Below are positions 1 to 7,868 of a DNA stretch of 22,874 nucleotides, piece after piece. The notes beneath the pieces were generated by a model. It was given only the letters and a program-made list of their open reading frames with translations. It did no database searches and had not been told where the DNA came from. The stretch comes from Balneolaceae bacterium SMO_bin1. GTDB lineage: Bacteria; Bacteroidota; Rhodothermia; Balneolales; Balneolaceae. Position numbers and translations under genes: made by a program. Every line of letters begins with the position of its first letter. Within the stretch, counting starts at the first letter, position 1. The stretch is taken from the NCBI GenBank assembly GCA_003123965.1, contig NNSL01000501.1, forward strand, positions 1-22,874, read 5' to 3'.

Positions 1-698
1 TTGGCCATTTCAGTGTAATCATCCAGCTGTTGTGTAGTTCCGTTGTGGTGCAGCGCCAGCCGGATGGTATAGTCCGTGGTATCGCCGGCTACCGTCCAAC
101 TGTTCATGCCAAAATTGCTGAGCTCCGTGGGGCTGTCCATGAAATAATAGAAATTAGGCGCCGTATAAGTGTTGCCCGAATCAGCGGGGACGAGCTGCGT
201 GGCTATGTTCCAGTTCGATTCTGCCGGTGGATGAAAGCGCACCGTTATGGGCTGATCGGTGTACTCTTTGGCCCATGCAAAAGTGGCCGGCATATTCAGG
301 TGTGCGTGCTCGCGGTTAACCCCGGAATAAGTGCCGTCGGCGTGATCAGCATACAGTGTGTAGGTAAACTTCACCGTGCCGTCGTGATCGTTGACGGTCC
401 AGTTGTGGAGATCGGGTTTCGAAATGTCGAGCGTGTCGCCTGCGCCATCGAACGCCCGCACATTATACACGTTCTTCGCAAATTCATGCAATGCATACCG
501 CCCGGGCGATGTGCGGCTCATGGTAAAAGTAATTGGTTCACCCGCCAGGTTCTCTGCCGTGATGGTGATTTCGGCTTCGTTATGAGCCGCATTGGGAAAG
601 CGTACATCGTAGGTAAGGGCCACTTCCGTTTCGGTGTCGCTCGTGCAGCCCAGCATTAGTCCACTAACTAATGCTGCAAGCAAGAAAAGTTTTTTCAT
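1..698 (-). CDS. M61-family peptidase-like lipoprotein, N-terminal part (runs off the left edge)
   Basis: An open frame of 232 codons starts at the ATG at 698 and runs out of the window, so only the N-terminal half is visible. The protein begins with a lipoprotein signal peptide (MKKLFLLAALVSGLMLGC, lipobox Cys18), so the mature protein should be lipid-anchored in the envelope. The rest resembles the beta-rich N-terminal domain of the M61 glycyl-aminopeptidase/PDZ family: a TSPGRYALHEFAKNVYNVRA segment at about 63-82, then a DHDGTVKFTYTLYADH stretch and a histidine-bearing segment. The catalytic HExxH domain and the C-terminal PDZ domain would lie beyond position 1, so activity cannot be judged. 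The gene lies 86 bases downstream of the acyl-CoA dehydrogenase on the same strand and has its own strong promoter. Family assignment is by motif recognition; lipoprotein status is clear. Confidence 0.72.
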   Translation of the reverse strand, partial: MKKLFLLAALVSGLMLGCTSDTETEVALTYDVRFPNAAHNEAEITITAENLAGEPITFTMSRTSPGRYALHEFAKNVYNVRAFDGAGDTLDISKPDLHNWTVNDHDGTVKFTYTLYADHADGTYSGVNREHAHLNMPATFAWAKEYTDQPITVRFHPPAESNWNIATQLVPADSGNTYTAPNFYYFMDSPTELSNFGMNSWTVAGDTTDYTIRLALHHNGTTQQLDDYTEMA

Positions 699-730
699 GG
701 AATCGCTGTATTGATTGAATTTTTCGCCAT

Positions 731-761
731 CAAATATAGACGATCCCAGAATTATTGCAAA
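731..761 (-). promoter_or_regulatory. Bacteroidota-type promoter for the M61-like lipoprotein gene
   Basis: Read on the minus strand there is TTTG (761-758), exactly 19 bases of spacer, then TATATTTG (738-731). This is a perfect match to the Bacteroidota housekeeping promoter TTTG-N19-TAnnTTTG. Transcription would begin near 724-726, leaving a leader of about 26 bases before the ATG at 698. Confidence 0.7.
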
Positions 762-784
762 CTACGGTAGAGATAAAAGGCAGA

Positions 785-2138
785 TCAGACAAAGGCGCTT
801 TTGCCGGTAATCGCGCGCCCTACAATCAGCGAGTTGATTTCCTTCGTGCCCTCATACGAGTAAATAGCTTCAGAATCGGCCACGAAACGAGCGACGATTG
901 TAACGCAGCAGAATACCGTTGCCGCCCAGCAGTTCGCGGGCCTTACTCACAATTTCGCGCGTTTTGAGCGTACAAACGACCTTTGCCAGTGACGCGCGCT
1001 CGTCGGTAAGCTTGCCTTCATCCTGCAGCTCCGAAAGCCGATATACCATCGACTGCATGGCGGTGAGATTGGTGAGCATTTCCACAAGCAGATCTTGCAC
1101 AAGCTGAAAACTGCCGATGGTTTTACCAAACTGTTTGCGCTCATTGCAGTAGGCCAGCGCATTTTCGTACGCTCCACGCGCGCACCCAACCGCCTGCCAG
1201 GCTACAGAGGCACGGGTAAGCTTTAAAATGCGCGAAGTATCTTTAAATGTATTGGCATTTTGCAGGCGATTGGCTTCTTTAACTTCGCAGTCTTCCAAGG
1301 TGATAAGCGCATTTTGCACCGTTCGCAGCGCCATTTTGTCTTCCATTTTTTCGGCCTTAAAGCCCGGATTATCTTTTTCAACGATGAAACCTTTGGTATC
1401 ACCCGTATCTACATCTTCGGCCCACACAATGGTGATATCGGAAAATGTGGCGTTGCCAATCCATTTCTTTTGGCCGTTCAGCACCCACGTATCGCCCTTG
1501 CGCTTGGCCTTGGTGGTAAGCCCGCCGGCCACCGCCGATCCCACCTTGGGCTCGGTTAAGCCGAAGGCACCAATAACATTCATTTTATGCATCTCGGGCA
1601 GCCACTTCTGCTTCTGTTCTTCACTGCCGCATTCATAAATTGAACCCATAGCAAGCCCGCTCTGCACCCCAAAAAAGGTTGAAAATGAGGGATCAATCCG
1701 GGCCATTTCCTGTGCTAAAAACCCCTGCAGCACATTCGATTTATTGGGACACCCATACCCATCGAGCGTGAGCCCGCAAATGCCCAGCTCACCCATTTTG
1801 GGTATCAGGTGCATGGGAAACTCAGCCTTCTGCCAATACTCGTTGGCGATAGGTTCTACATGCGTTTCCATAAAGTCGCGCACCTTCAGCTGTATCTCGC
1901 GTTCCTCAGGTGAAAGCTTGGCCGAAAGATCGTAGAAATCACCGTCTATTGGCGGCGGCTCACGATCGGCAGAGCCCTTGTCCAGCATTTTCATCATTTT
2001 ATTGAGATCAGATTCACTCATCTGATTCACTTTGCTGATGAGCTTGCCCAAATCAACTTTGCGGGCCAGCTTCATGATGCCGCTGACATTCAAATTTTTG
2101 AGAAGGCCGAAGATAGATGTGTTATTTTTATCTGACAT
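785..2138 (-). CDS. Acyl-CoA dehydrogenase (glutaryl-CoA dehydrogenase-like), frame-broken near the C terminus
   Basis: FAD-dependent acyl-CoA dehydrogenase, which introduces the alpha-beta double bond into an acyl-CoA and passes electrons to ETF. Typical landmarks are visible: FGLTEP followed by [11 protein letters not shown], the FAD-proximal [11 protein letters not shown], and the C-terminal [11 protein letters not shown] helical N-terminal extension of about 65 residues precedes the usual dehydrogenase start. As written, the frame stops at 870 after 422 residues with an atypical tail ([11 protein letters not shown]). Removing one base at about 896 restores [17 protein letters not shown], then [12 protein letters not shown], ending at the TGA at 785-787 (about 450 residues). 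The restored segment contains the family catalytic glutamate (YEGT), which the literal frame lacks. The break is either a sequence error or a recent inactivating insertion. Substrate is uncertain; the glutaryl-CoA-type subfamily is the closest fit. Confidence 0.85.
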
Positions 2139-2200
2139 AAGAAATACTTGTTAAATGATAGGTATTAACAACAAGCAGCATAAAAAGGTTTGGCTAGCTG

Positions 2201-2455
2201 TCAGTTCGAAACCGTATGGTCACCATTTTGCTGCCGGTACTCCTGGGGCGACATGCCGGTAACAAGCTTGAACTGGGTGTGAAAGGCGCGATATTCCAGC
2301 GGGCACATATCAGTTTCCTTACGAAACTCCACGTTGAACTTTTTTATCTCGTAAAAACCGGCCTCAAAAGCTACATCTATAATATCGCGATGATATTCAT
2401 CCGGGTCGGCCAATATTTCTTTAGCCACCTCAAGATCCTGAAATGAATCGTCCAT
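2201..2455 (-). CDS. Mini AraC-like DNA-binding protein with duplicated HTH segment
   Basis: An 84-residue protein. Residues 8-56 match the second helix-turn-helix of AraC/XylS regulators (IIDVAFEAGF, then FNVEFRK...PLEYR). The last HTH element is present twice as an 18-residue tandem repeat: FNVEFRKETDMCPLEYRA at 40-57 and FHTQFKLVTGMSPQEYRQ at 58-75. There is no sensor domain and no first HTH. It starts 2 bases after the stop of the upstream paralogue, so the two are very probably co-transcribed and perhaps function as one split regulator. The literal match to the AraC recognition helix (GMSPQEYR) is good, but no target or signal can be inferred. Confidence 0.65.
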   Translation of the reverse strand: MDDSFQDLEVAKEILADPDEYHRDIIDVAFEAGFYEIKKFNVEFRKETDMCPLEYRAFHTQFKLVTGMSPQEYRQQNGDHTVSN

Positions 2456-2457
2456 AA

Positions 2458-2964
2458 TTAATGCGTTTTAATCTCTTTCTCATTTTGCAGCACTTTTTCG
2501 CGCTGCTTGTTCAAAAAATTTGATAAAAAAGTAGGTTCACCATCATCCGGCTTGTAGTATTCCAATTCCGGTTGTTGATATTTAACCAACGGCATGCCCG
2601 TAGTTTTTACAAAGTGCTCGTGGAAATACCAGAATTCGCGCTGAGTTATGCCTTCAACCAAACGAAATTGCCGATTAAAATTAGTTCGGTGGGGATATCC
2701 CAGTTTTTTTGAAATTTCGATCAATTCGTATTGTCGGCTCTCCGGTTGGGCCAGAAACTGCTTTATCTCGGCTACCCGGCAATGGATATAAAACTTTTCA
2801 ATGGTAAGTCCAAAGTTACGCTTACACATTTTCAGTGAGGGGCGGTACCGGTCAAGCCCCACGAGCGCAGCCAGATCCGTGTGAGTGATATCCGGATCTT
2901 TGTAAATTTTTTGCTCCCAATTTAAGTCTAAAAACTTTTTAGCAGCGCGCGTATAATATTTCAT
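2458..2964 (-). CDS. AraC-like DNA-binding protein lacking a sensor domain
   Basis: A 168-residue protein. Residues 30-71 look like HTH1 and the linker helix of an AraC domain (DLAALVGLDRYRPSLKMCKR, then NFGLTIEKFYIHCRVAEIK). Residues 81-131 look like HTH2. As in the downstream gene, the end of HTH2 is duplicated with an 18-residue period: FNRQFRLVEGITQREFWY at 96-113 and FHEHFVKTTGMPLVKYQQ at 114-131. A charged tail of about 37 residues follows. No ligand-binding or receiver domain is present. It is first in a two-gene minus-strand operon with the 84-residue paralogue (2-base gap). Several AraC consensus positions are changed, so DNA binding may be altered. Confidence 0.65.
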   Translation of the reverse strand: MKYYTRAAKKFLDLNWEQKIYKDPDITHTDLAALVGLDRYRPSLKMCKRNFGLTIEKFYIHCRVAEIKQFLAQPESRQYELIEISKKLGYPHRTNFNRQFRLVEGITQREFWYFHEHFVKTTGMPLVKYQQPELEYYKPDDGEPTFLSNFLNKQREKVLQNEKEIKTH

Positions 2965-3276
2965 TCAACCTCAAATGCGTTCATAAAATCCCGAATGCCC
3001 TTAGCCCGTGTAAAGCCTCAAAATATTGTGCACCTTAATGTACAAAAGCTGAGCCTACAATAAACTTTTGCAAGAAAAAGTAGAATATTAATTTTTTACA
3101 ATACTTGAAAGAGCCGAGCAAATTTTTAAAATCAGCCGTTACTTCTACTTATTTGAGGGTTGATTGGTGATCAAGAATAAGATTAAACACAAGCACCCCT
3201 TCGGTAAAATCCTTTTCGCCTTTTCATTTGTACTTGTATATTCCCGTACTGATTATCAACCGGATGAAGCCTCCTT
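2965..3276. other. Divergent intergenic region, no gene seen
   Basis: This 312-base AT-rich stretch separates the divergent AraC-like operon and the glycosyltransferase gene. I see no RNA gene or convincing ORF. A weak minus-strand promoter candidate lies at 3019-3046 (TTTG, 17 bases, TATTTTG), and a weak plus-strand one at 3213-3244 (TTTTC, 19 bases, TATATTCC). Neither is close enough to consensus to annotate separately. Confidence 0.6.
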
Positions 3277-5541
3277 ATGAATCAAAAACCGCAGCTTTCA
3301 GTACTACTGCCATTTCAAGATCAGCGTGATGAAGTGGAACCCACACTAACCGCACTTTACGAGCTTAATACGGTTTCCATTGAGTTGGTAATTATTGATG
3401 ATGCGTCTACCGACGGCACGGGCCAGGCTATTTTATCCCTCATTGACTACTACCAGCACGATCACACTTTTTTCTTTGAACATCCGGAACCGGCAGGGCG
3501 CGGCTCATGCCTTAATGAAGCTTTGCAGCAAAGTAGTGCGTCTCATATTTGGGCTCCGCGTTCGATACACTCCATCGATGAAAACTTACTGCAGGAATCC
3601 TTGCGTGACTTGAAAAACGGCAGCTCGCCGTGCCTCATACAAAACGCCAATCTGCCGCAAACCCTATCGGGGTGGACTGAGTTTATTTCAGAAGGCAATC
3701 TAGTCCCAGACGGGCAAATGCTCTGGAATCTGGAACAGATACCCGCCGAGCAACAATTTTTCAATCCGTTTCTGCAACAATACCACGGTATCGACTGGCT
3801 GCTCCGCCTGGGCATGGATCACCTGGAATCCAGCGAATCGTTCTTTACGCCTTCCGAGTTCGAGCAAGATGACGGGCCATCCCGTGCAGATCGGCGGGAA
3901 CTTATTTTATCACTGCTTCGCCGCCCCCATACTACTCGAGCGAACCGCGAAACTTTAACCAACCTGCTGCTTGAGATGGGATCTGAAACGGAGCCGGAAC
4001 CATCCGATGAATCTCCTGAGGACCTTTTGGAACAGTCTGTGCGCCTGAAAATGGAAGGCAAACTCAGTGCCGCTTTGGAGTGCGTCGAAAAAGTATTGCA
4101 GGATGATCCCGGCAACCCGGAAGCAAAGCATTTAAAAATCAAACTGCTGGAGCGCAAACGGCGCTTTGTAGAGGCCTCGGAGTTAAAACACGAAATGCAG
4201 GCGGATGCCAAGCCAAAATCGGTTCACCCCGGGCTGGATGCCGAGAAAGTTAAAACTTCGCTCATCATTCCAACGGCCCTTTATGGCAAAGCCGCGCTTG
4301 AGCATTGCCTCATTTCGGTCAGCGAGCACTGCAGCCCGGCTTCTACTGAGGTCATTATTATCGATAATGCCAGCCTTGATGACACCCACGAGTACCTGCA
4401 AGAGCTGAGCGATAAGAACTTTTTTAATTGTACGATCATCACCAATCGACAGAATCGCGGCTTTGCAGCATCGGTCAACCAAGGATTAAAAGCAGCCAAG
4501 GGGCGTTATGCCTGTATTTTGCATAACGATGTGGAGCTAAATGGGCCCGCCATTCCTTTGCTAGAACAGCTGATGGATGAGTATCCAAATTACGCGCTTT
4601 TAGGCCCCCTGGCCGACAGCACCCTCAACCCAGACCAGCTGATTTCTAATGCGGACACCTATGATAATGAGATTGTAGAAACCGATTACCTGGACAGTTT
4701 CTGTATGATGCTTCGCATGGACACAGGCCTCACCATGGATGAAGAATACACCCTGGCCTTTTTTGATGATATTGATATCTGTTTTAAGGCACGCCAAAAC
4801 GATTACAAGGTAGGCATCGCACCAAATGCCCAGGTTACACATCATTATGGAACTACAACCTTTGCACTCGACCTTGATACCGAAAGCGAGCTGTACTGGC
4901 AAAACATTGCCTATTTTAATGATAAATGGGATATCGAAACTTACTCCGAAGAAGAACTGCAGTCGAAAAGCCGGTTTGATCAGCTGCTTACACTGGACCA
5001 ATGGGTGAATCCGCTGTATCCCGAGAAGCCGATTAAGGAAAAATTTCAGGAGTTGTTTACCGATGAAATGAAGACCGAAATCATAAAATCATCGCACGAT
5101 CAGGAAACGCTGCAGCATTTGGTGCACCTGCTCATGGTGATGGAAAAGCGTGATATTATGCGCCGTCTCGAAGACCGCATGGATCCCTCCCAGCTGCCTG
5201 CAAACCTGATTTACGAAATTGTGCGCTTTTACTTTGATCGCAACGTGTATTCGCGCTGCCAGCATTACCTCGACAAGCTCACCAGTCAGCAGGAATCGCT
5301 GCAGTCAGAATTGTATCGGTTGGCTATTCTTATTGATGAGAAGAAAATGGATGATGCTATTCCAATGCTCACTAACCTGCTCGATCGGGCCCCCTCAAAC
5401 CCCTTACTCTACAAGTTAGCCGGTGATATACACGCTTTTGAAGGCAACACCGATGAGGCCGCATCTTTCTACTCGCTGGCTCATCAAATCAACCCGTTCG
5501 ACTTTACCGAGACACAAAAAGAGATACGGTTAAATTCTTGA
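3277..5541 (+). CDS. Tandem GT2-family glycosyltransferase / TPR protein
   Basis: A 754-residue cytosolic protein with no membrane segment or signal peptide. Domain 1 (about 6-130) has the GT2 nucleotide-binding start (VIIDDASTDGT at 38), but where the metal-binding DxD should be it reads WAPRSIHSID (92-101), so this domain is probably inactive. Residues about 245-310 form a TPR-like hairpin. Domain 2 (about 327-570) is a complete GT2 fold: VIIIDNAS, NRGFAASVNQGL, LHNDVEL at 415-421 in the DxD position, and FFDDIDIC with acidic residues D497/D498/D500 in the catalytic-base region. The C-terminal 110 residues are TPR-like (AIPMLTNLLDRAPSNPLLY). Fusions of this kind often make surface glycans or glycosylate proteins; acceptor and sugar cannot be deduced. 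It is a single gene, convergent with the SirB1-like gene. Confidence 0.85.
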   Translation: MNQKPQLSVLLPFQDQRDEVEPTLTALYELNTVSIELVIIDDASTDGTGQAILSLIDYYQHDHTFFFEHPEPAGRGSCLNEALQQSSASHIWAPRSIHSIDENLLQESLRDLKNGSSPCLIQNANLPQTLSGWTEFISEGNLVPDGQMLWNLEQIPAEQQFFNPFLQQYHGIDWLLRLGMDHLESSESFFTPSEFEQDDGPSRADRRELILSLLRRPHTTRANRETLTNLLLEMGSETEPEPSDESPEDLLEQSVRLKMEGKLSAALECVEKVLQDDPGNPEAKHLKIKLLERKRRFVEASELKHEMQADAKPKSVHPGLDAEKVKTSLIIPTALYGKAALEHCLISVSEHCSPASTEVIIIDNASLDDTHEYLQELSDKNFFNCTIITNRQNRGFAASVNQGLKAAKGRYACILHNDVELNGPAIPLLEQLMDEYPNYALLGPLADSTLNPDQLISNADTYDNEIVETDYLDSFCMMLRMDTGLTMDEEYTLAFFDDIDICFKARQNDYKVGIAPNAQVTHHYGTTTFALDLDTESELYWQNIAYFNDKWDIETYSEEELQSKSRFDQLLTLDQWVNPLYPEKPIKEKFQELFTDEMKTEIIKSSHDQETLQHLVHLLMVMEKRDIMRRLEDRMDPSQLPANLIYEIVRFYFDRNVYSRCQHYLDKLTSQQESLQSELYRLAILIDEKKMDDAIPMLTNLLDRAPSNPLLYKLAGDIHAFEGNTDEAASFYSLAHQINPFDFTETQKEIRLNS

Positions 5542-5602
5542 CAGGAAGCCTGTGTTGTCGCTCATTCTTTTCGGCAATAGCTACCGAAGACAGCAAAAGT
5601 AT

Positions 5603-6457
5603 TTACAAGCACATCATTTCTAGAATCTGAAGAAGCTCCTGCAGATCATCTGCTTTTTGTTCCTGATCCATGCGGCGATAGCTGCGCATAAGGTTACCCA
5701 GTAAACGAGCCAAAATTCCAGCTTCGCCTACCTCACTAAAGTGCTCCGATTTTGGTTCAACACCATTTTGTTTTAAAAAGAAATAGCACTGGTTGTAGGT
5801 GACCGATTTGCCGTGGTCGAACGGATCGATAAGTATTTCTTCTTTTTCGCCCTTAAACTTTAACAAAAAGTGGATGGGCATATTAACGCCGTAAAAAGGC
5901 AGATCCAGCCGGCGGGCAAGAAAAAGCACAACTAAAGCCAGCGATATGGGCAGCCCGCGGCGGCGTTCTATTACACGGTCGATGTAGGCGTTGCGTGGGT
6001 TATAATAATCGGTTGTGCCGCCCGAGAAGCCAAGTTCATTAAATACGTAATTGAGCAGAATGTGCATCTGCTTGCTTTCATCAGGCTGGTACCGCACCTG
6101 ATCGCGAATAGTATTAGCCAGATTATCGAGCTTGCGCTCAAACTCTTTGACTCGCAGCGTCGGATTCTCAAACCGAGATAAGATAAGCACCGCTTTTTCG
6201 AGCTGGGCCAAATTCCCGAGCCCGCTCTCAAGCACATCAATAAAATCTTCTTCCACGCTGCCATAGGTGATATCACGAATAATATCATTGATGAGTGCGC
6301 GCTCATCCTCATCATTAACGGCATTACGCTGCTCATCAAGCAGAGGAACAGCACTTTCACCCAGCTCAAAGAGGCGCTTTTTCACCTCACCTTGCACATA
6401 CGGGTCAGGATCATCGAGCAATGAAACGAGCGATTGTATTTCAGATTTTTGCGACAT
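5603..6457 (-). CDS. SirB1-like protein (transglutaminase-like fold, HEAT-like N terminus)
   Basis: I start at the ATG at 6457 (284 residues, MSQKSEIQSL), because the 16 codons upstream look non-coding and rich in His, Tyr and Cys. Residues about 5-45 form a HEAT-like helical repeat (LVSLLDDPDPYVQGEVKKRL). The middle holds the SirB1/Transglut_core2 signature: RRRGLPISLALVVLFLARRL, then GVNMPIHFLLKF, then ILIDPFDHG. His and Asp of the transglutaminase-type triad are present, while the segment that would carry the nucleophilic Cys reads GLPISLAL. That matches the non-catalytic pattern common in this family. The C terminus is helical. The cellular role of the family is poorly defined. The 61 bases between this gene and the convergent glycosyltransferase hold only weak hairpins. 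Confidence 0.82.
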   Translation of the reverse strand: MSQKSEIQSLVSLLDDPDPYVQGEVKKRLFELGESAVPLLDEQRNAVNDEDERALINDIIRDITYGSVEEDFIDVLESGLGNLAQLEKAVLILSRFENPTLRVKEFERKLDNLANTIRDQVRYQPDESKQMHILLNYVFNELGFSGGTTDYYNPRNAYIDRVIERRRGLPISLALVVLFLARRLDLPFYGVNMPIHFLLKFKGEKEEILIDPFDHGKSVTYNQCYFFLKQNGVEPKSEHFSEVGEAGILARLLGNLMRSYRRMDQEQKADDLQELLQILEMMCL

Positions 6458-6557
6458 AAATGAAAAATGCATTACAGATGAATGATGATAACACCATTCG
6501 ATCAAAAATAGTGCATAAATATCGAAATTTTATCGCAGTTTTCTCAACCAAAAATCA

Positions 6558-6589
6558 TTTAATAAATGCGCCTCGAAGCTGTATATTTG
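6558..6589 (+). promoter_or_regulatory. Probable promoter of the arginine deiminase gene
   Basis: TATATTTG at 6582-6589 is a perfect Bacteroidota -7 element. A TTTA lies 20 bases upstream (6558-6561) as a near-match to the -33 TTTG. Transcription would start near 6595, about 35 bases before the ATG at 6630. Confidence 0.5.
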
Positions 6590-6629
6590 TGGTGTTTTCT
6601 TAAGCTTACAATCAAAAACAAACCATTTT

Positions 6630-7853
6630 ATGAAGTTATCGGTCACCTCGGAAACCGGACGCCTGAAAGGCGTAATTGTGCATACCCCCGGCAATGAAGT
6701 TTCGCTGGTTAATCCTGAATTAAAAGATGAATTGCTGTTCGATGACATTATTTTTGAAGAGGATGCACGGCAGGAGCATATCGACATGCTCGACATTTTT
6801 AAAGCCGCCATGCCCAACGATAGCCGCATTTTTGAAATCACCAACCTGTTTCAGGAGTGCCTGCAAAACAGCGAAGCGCGCCAGTACTTTATTGACTTAA
6901 TGATTAACGCCCTGCCCGAGGACAACCTGCAGGTTATAAAAACAGATCTTGAGAACCTGCAGCCCGGTGACTTACTGCAATTTGTGATAGAAGGCAGCAC
7001 ACCCGCTATCCGCAATTTCACCTTACTGCCCACGCCCAACTTGCTGTTTACGCGTGATTTGGCTGCTGTAGCTGGAGAAAGCATTTTACTTTCACAACCG
7101 GCCAAAAAAGCCCGTGTTCGCGAAGCGTTGCTCATGGATATGCTGGTAAACTACCACCCTTTATTTGCCGACCTAAAGCCAAACCTGATCCGAACCGGTG
7201 ACCAAGAATCAATTGAAGGCGGCGATGTGTTGGTCGCCTCCGACAAGGTTGTGCTCATTGGCATGAGCGAGCGAACATCGTTCAGCGCCCTTATGACCGC
7301 GGCCGATGGATTGCTAAGCAGTGGTTTTGAGCATGTAGTGGCTGTAGATATTCCCAAACAGCGGTCGTCTATGCACCTTGATACCATATTTACATTTGCC
7401 AGCGACGATGAATGTATCGTATTTCCGCCCTCCATTATGGAACGAAAATCCAATATTTCGGTATTAACCATGCAAAGCGGCGGCGTTCAGTCAACATCTA
7501 TGCCTTCGCTGAAAGTGGCACTCGAAGAGTTGCTTGAACGCGATATGACATTCATAAAGTGCGGCGGCGAAATACGTACCAATCAGTTTCGCGAGCAATG
7601 GACGGACGGGGCGAACGTTTTTGCACTGGCACCGGGTATTATTGTGGGTTATGAACGTAATACCAACACGTTCCGCGCTTTGAGGGAACATGGCTACCAA
7701 ATTGTAAATCAGTATGAGTTTATTGAGGAATACAAGAATAAAGATTTTGATCCCTCGGGTAAAAAAATGGCAATCAGCTTTTTGGGCCATGAACTTTGCC
7801 GTGGCCGCGGAGGCGCCCGGTGCATGACTATGCCCATACTGCGAGAATCGTAA
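6630..7853 (+). CDS. arcA: Arginine deiminase
   Basis: Hydrolyses L-arginine to citrulline and ammonia. All family motifs are visible over 407 residues, the usual length: FTRD at 140-143, EGGD at 196-199, HLDT at 249-252, and the nucleophilic cysteine C398 in GGARCMTMPI. These match the Cys-His-Asp/Glu catalytic set of ADI-type amidinotransferase-fold enzymes. The N terminus (TGRLKGVIVHTPGNE) is also typical. No ornithine carbamoyltransferase, carbamate kinase or arginine/ornithine antiporter is nearby, so this is not a classical arc operon. The next gene, a site-2-protease-like peptidase, begins 15 bases downstream in the same frame. A promoter with a perfect -7 element sits upstream. Confidence 0.92.
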   Translation: MKLSVTSETGRLKGVIVHTPGNEVSLVNPELKDELLFDDIIFEEDARQEHIDMLDIFKAAMPNDSRIFEITNLFQECLQNSEARQYFIDLMINALPEDNLQVIKTDLENLQPGDLLQFVIEGSTPAIRNFTLLPTPNLLFTRDLAAVAGESILLSQPAKKARVREALLMDMLVNYHPLFADLKPNLIRTGDQESIEGGDVLVASDKVVLIGMSERTSFSALMTAADGLLSSGFEHVVAVDIPKQRSSMHLDTIFTFASDDECIVFPPSIMERKSNISVLTMQSGGVQSTSMPSLKVALEELLERDMTFIKCGGEIRTNQFREQWTDGANVFALAPGIIVGYERNTNTFRALREHGYQIVNQYEFIEEYKNKDFDPSGKKMAISFLGHELCRGRGGARCMTMPILRES

Positions 7854-7868
7854 AGAAAAACCAGTTTT

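Noticed and set aside
30..659. Plus-strand open frame of 209 codons at the left edge
   Set aside because: It is the antisense of the M61-like lipoprotein gene, which has a signal peptide, promoter and family motifs; the plus-strand product shows no recognisable features.
5540..5602. Possible terminator between the convergent glycosyltransferase and SirB1-like genes
   Set aside because: Only short stems (ACAGG/CCTGT with a 3-base loop, and TCGG/CCGA) and no T-run.
6458..6505. Longer start for the SirB1-like protein at 6505
   Set aside because: The extra 16 residues (rich in His, Tyr and Cys) are unlike any family N terminus; the ATG at 6457 gives a clean helical start.
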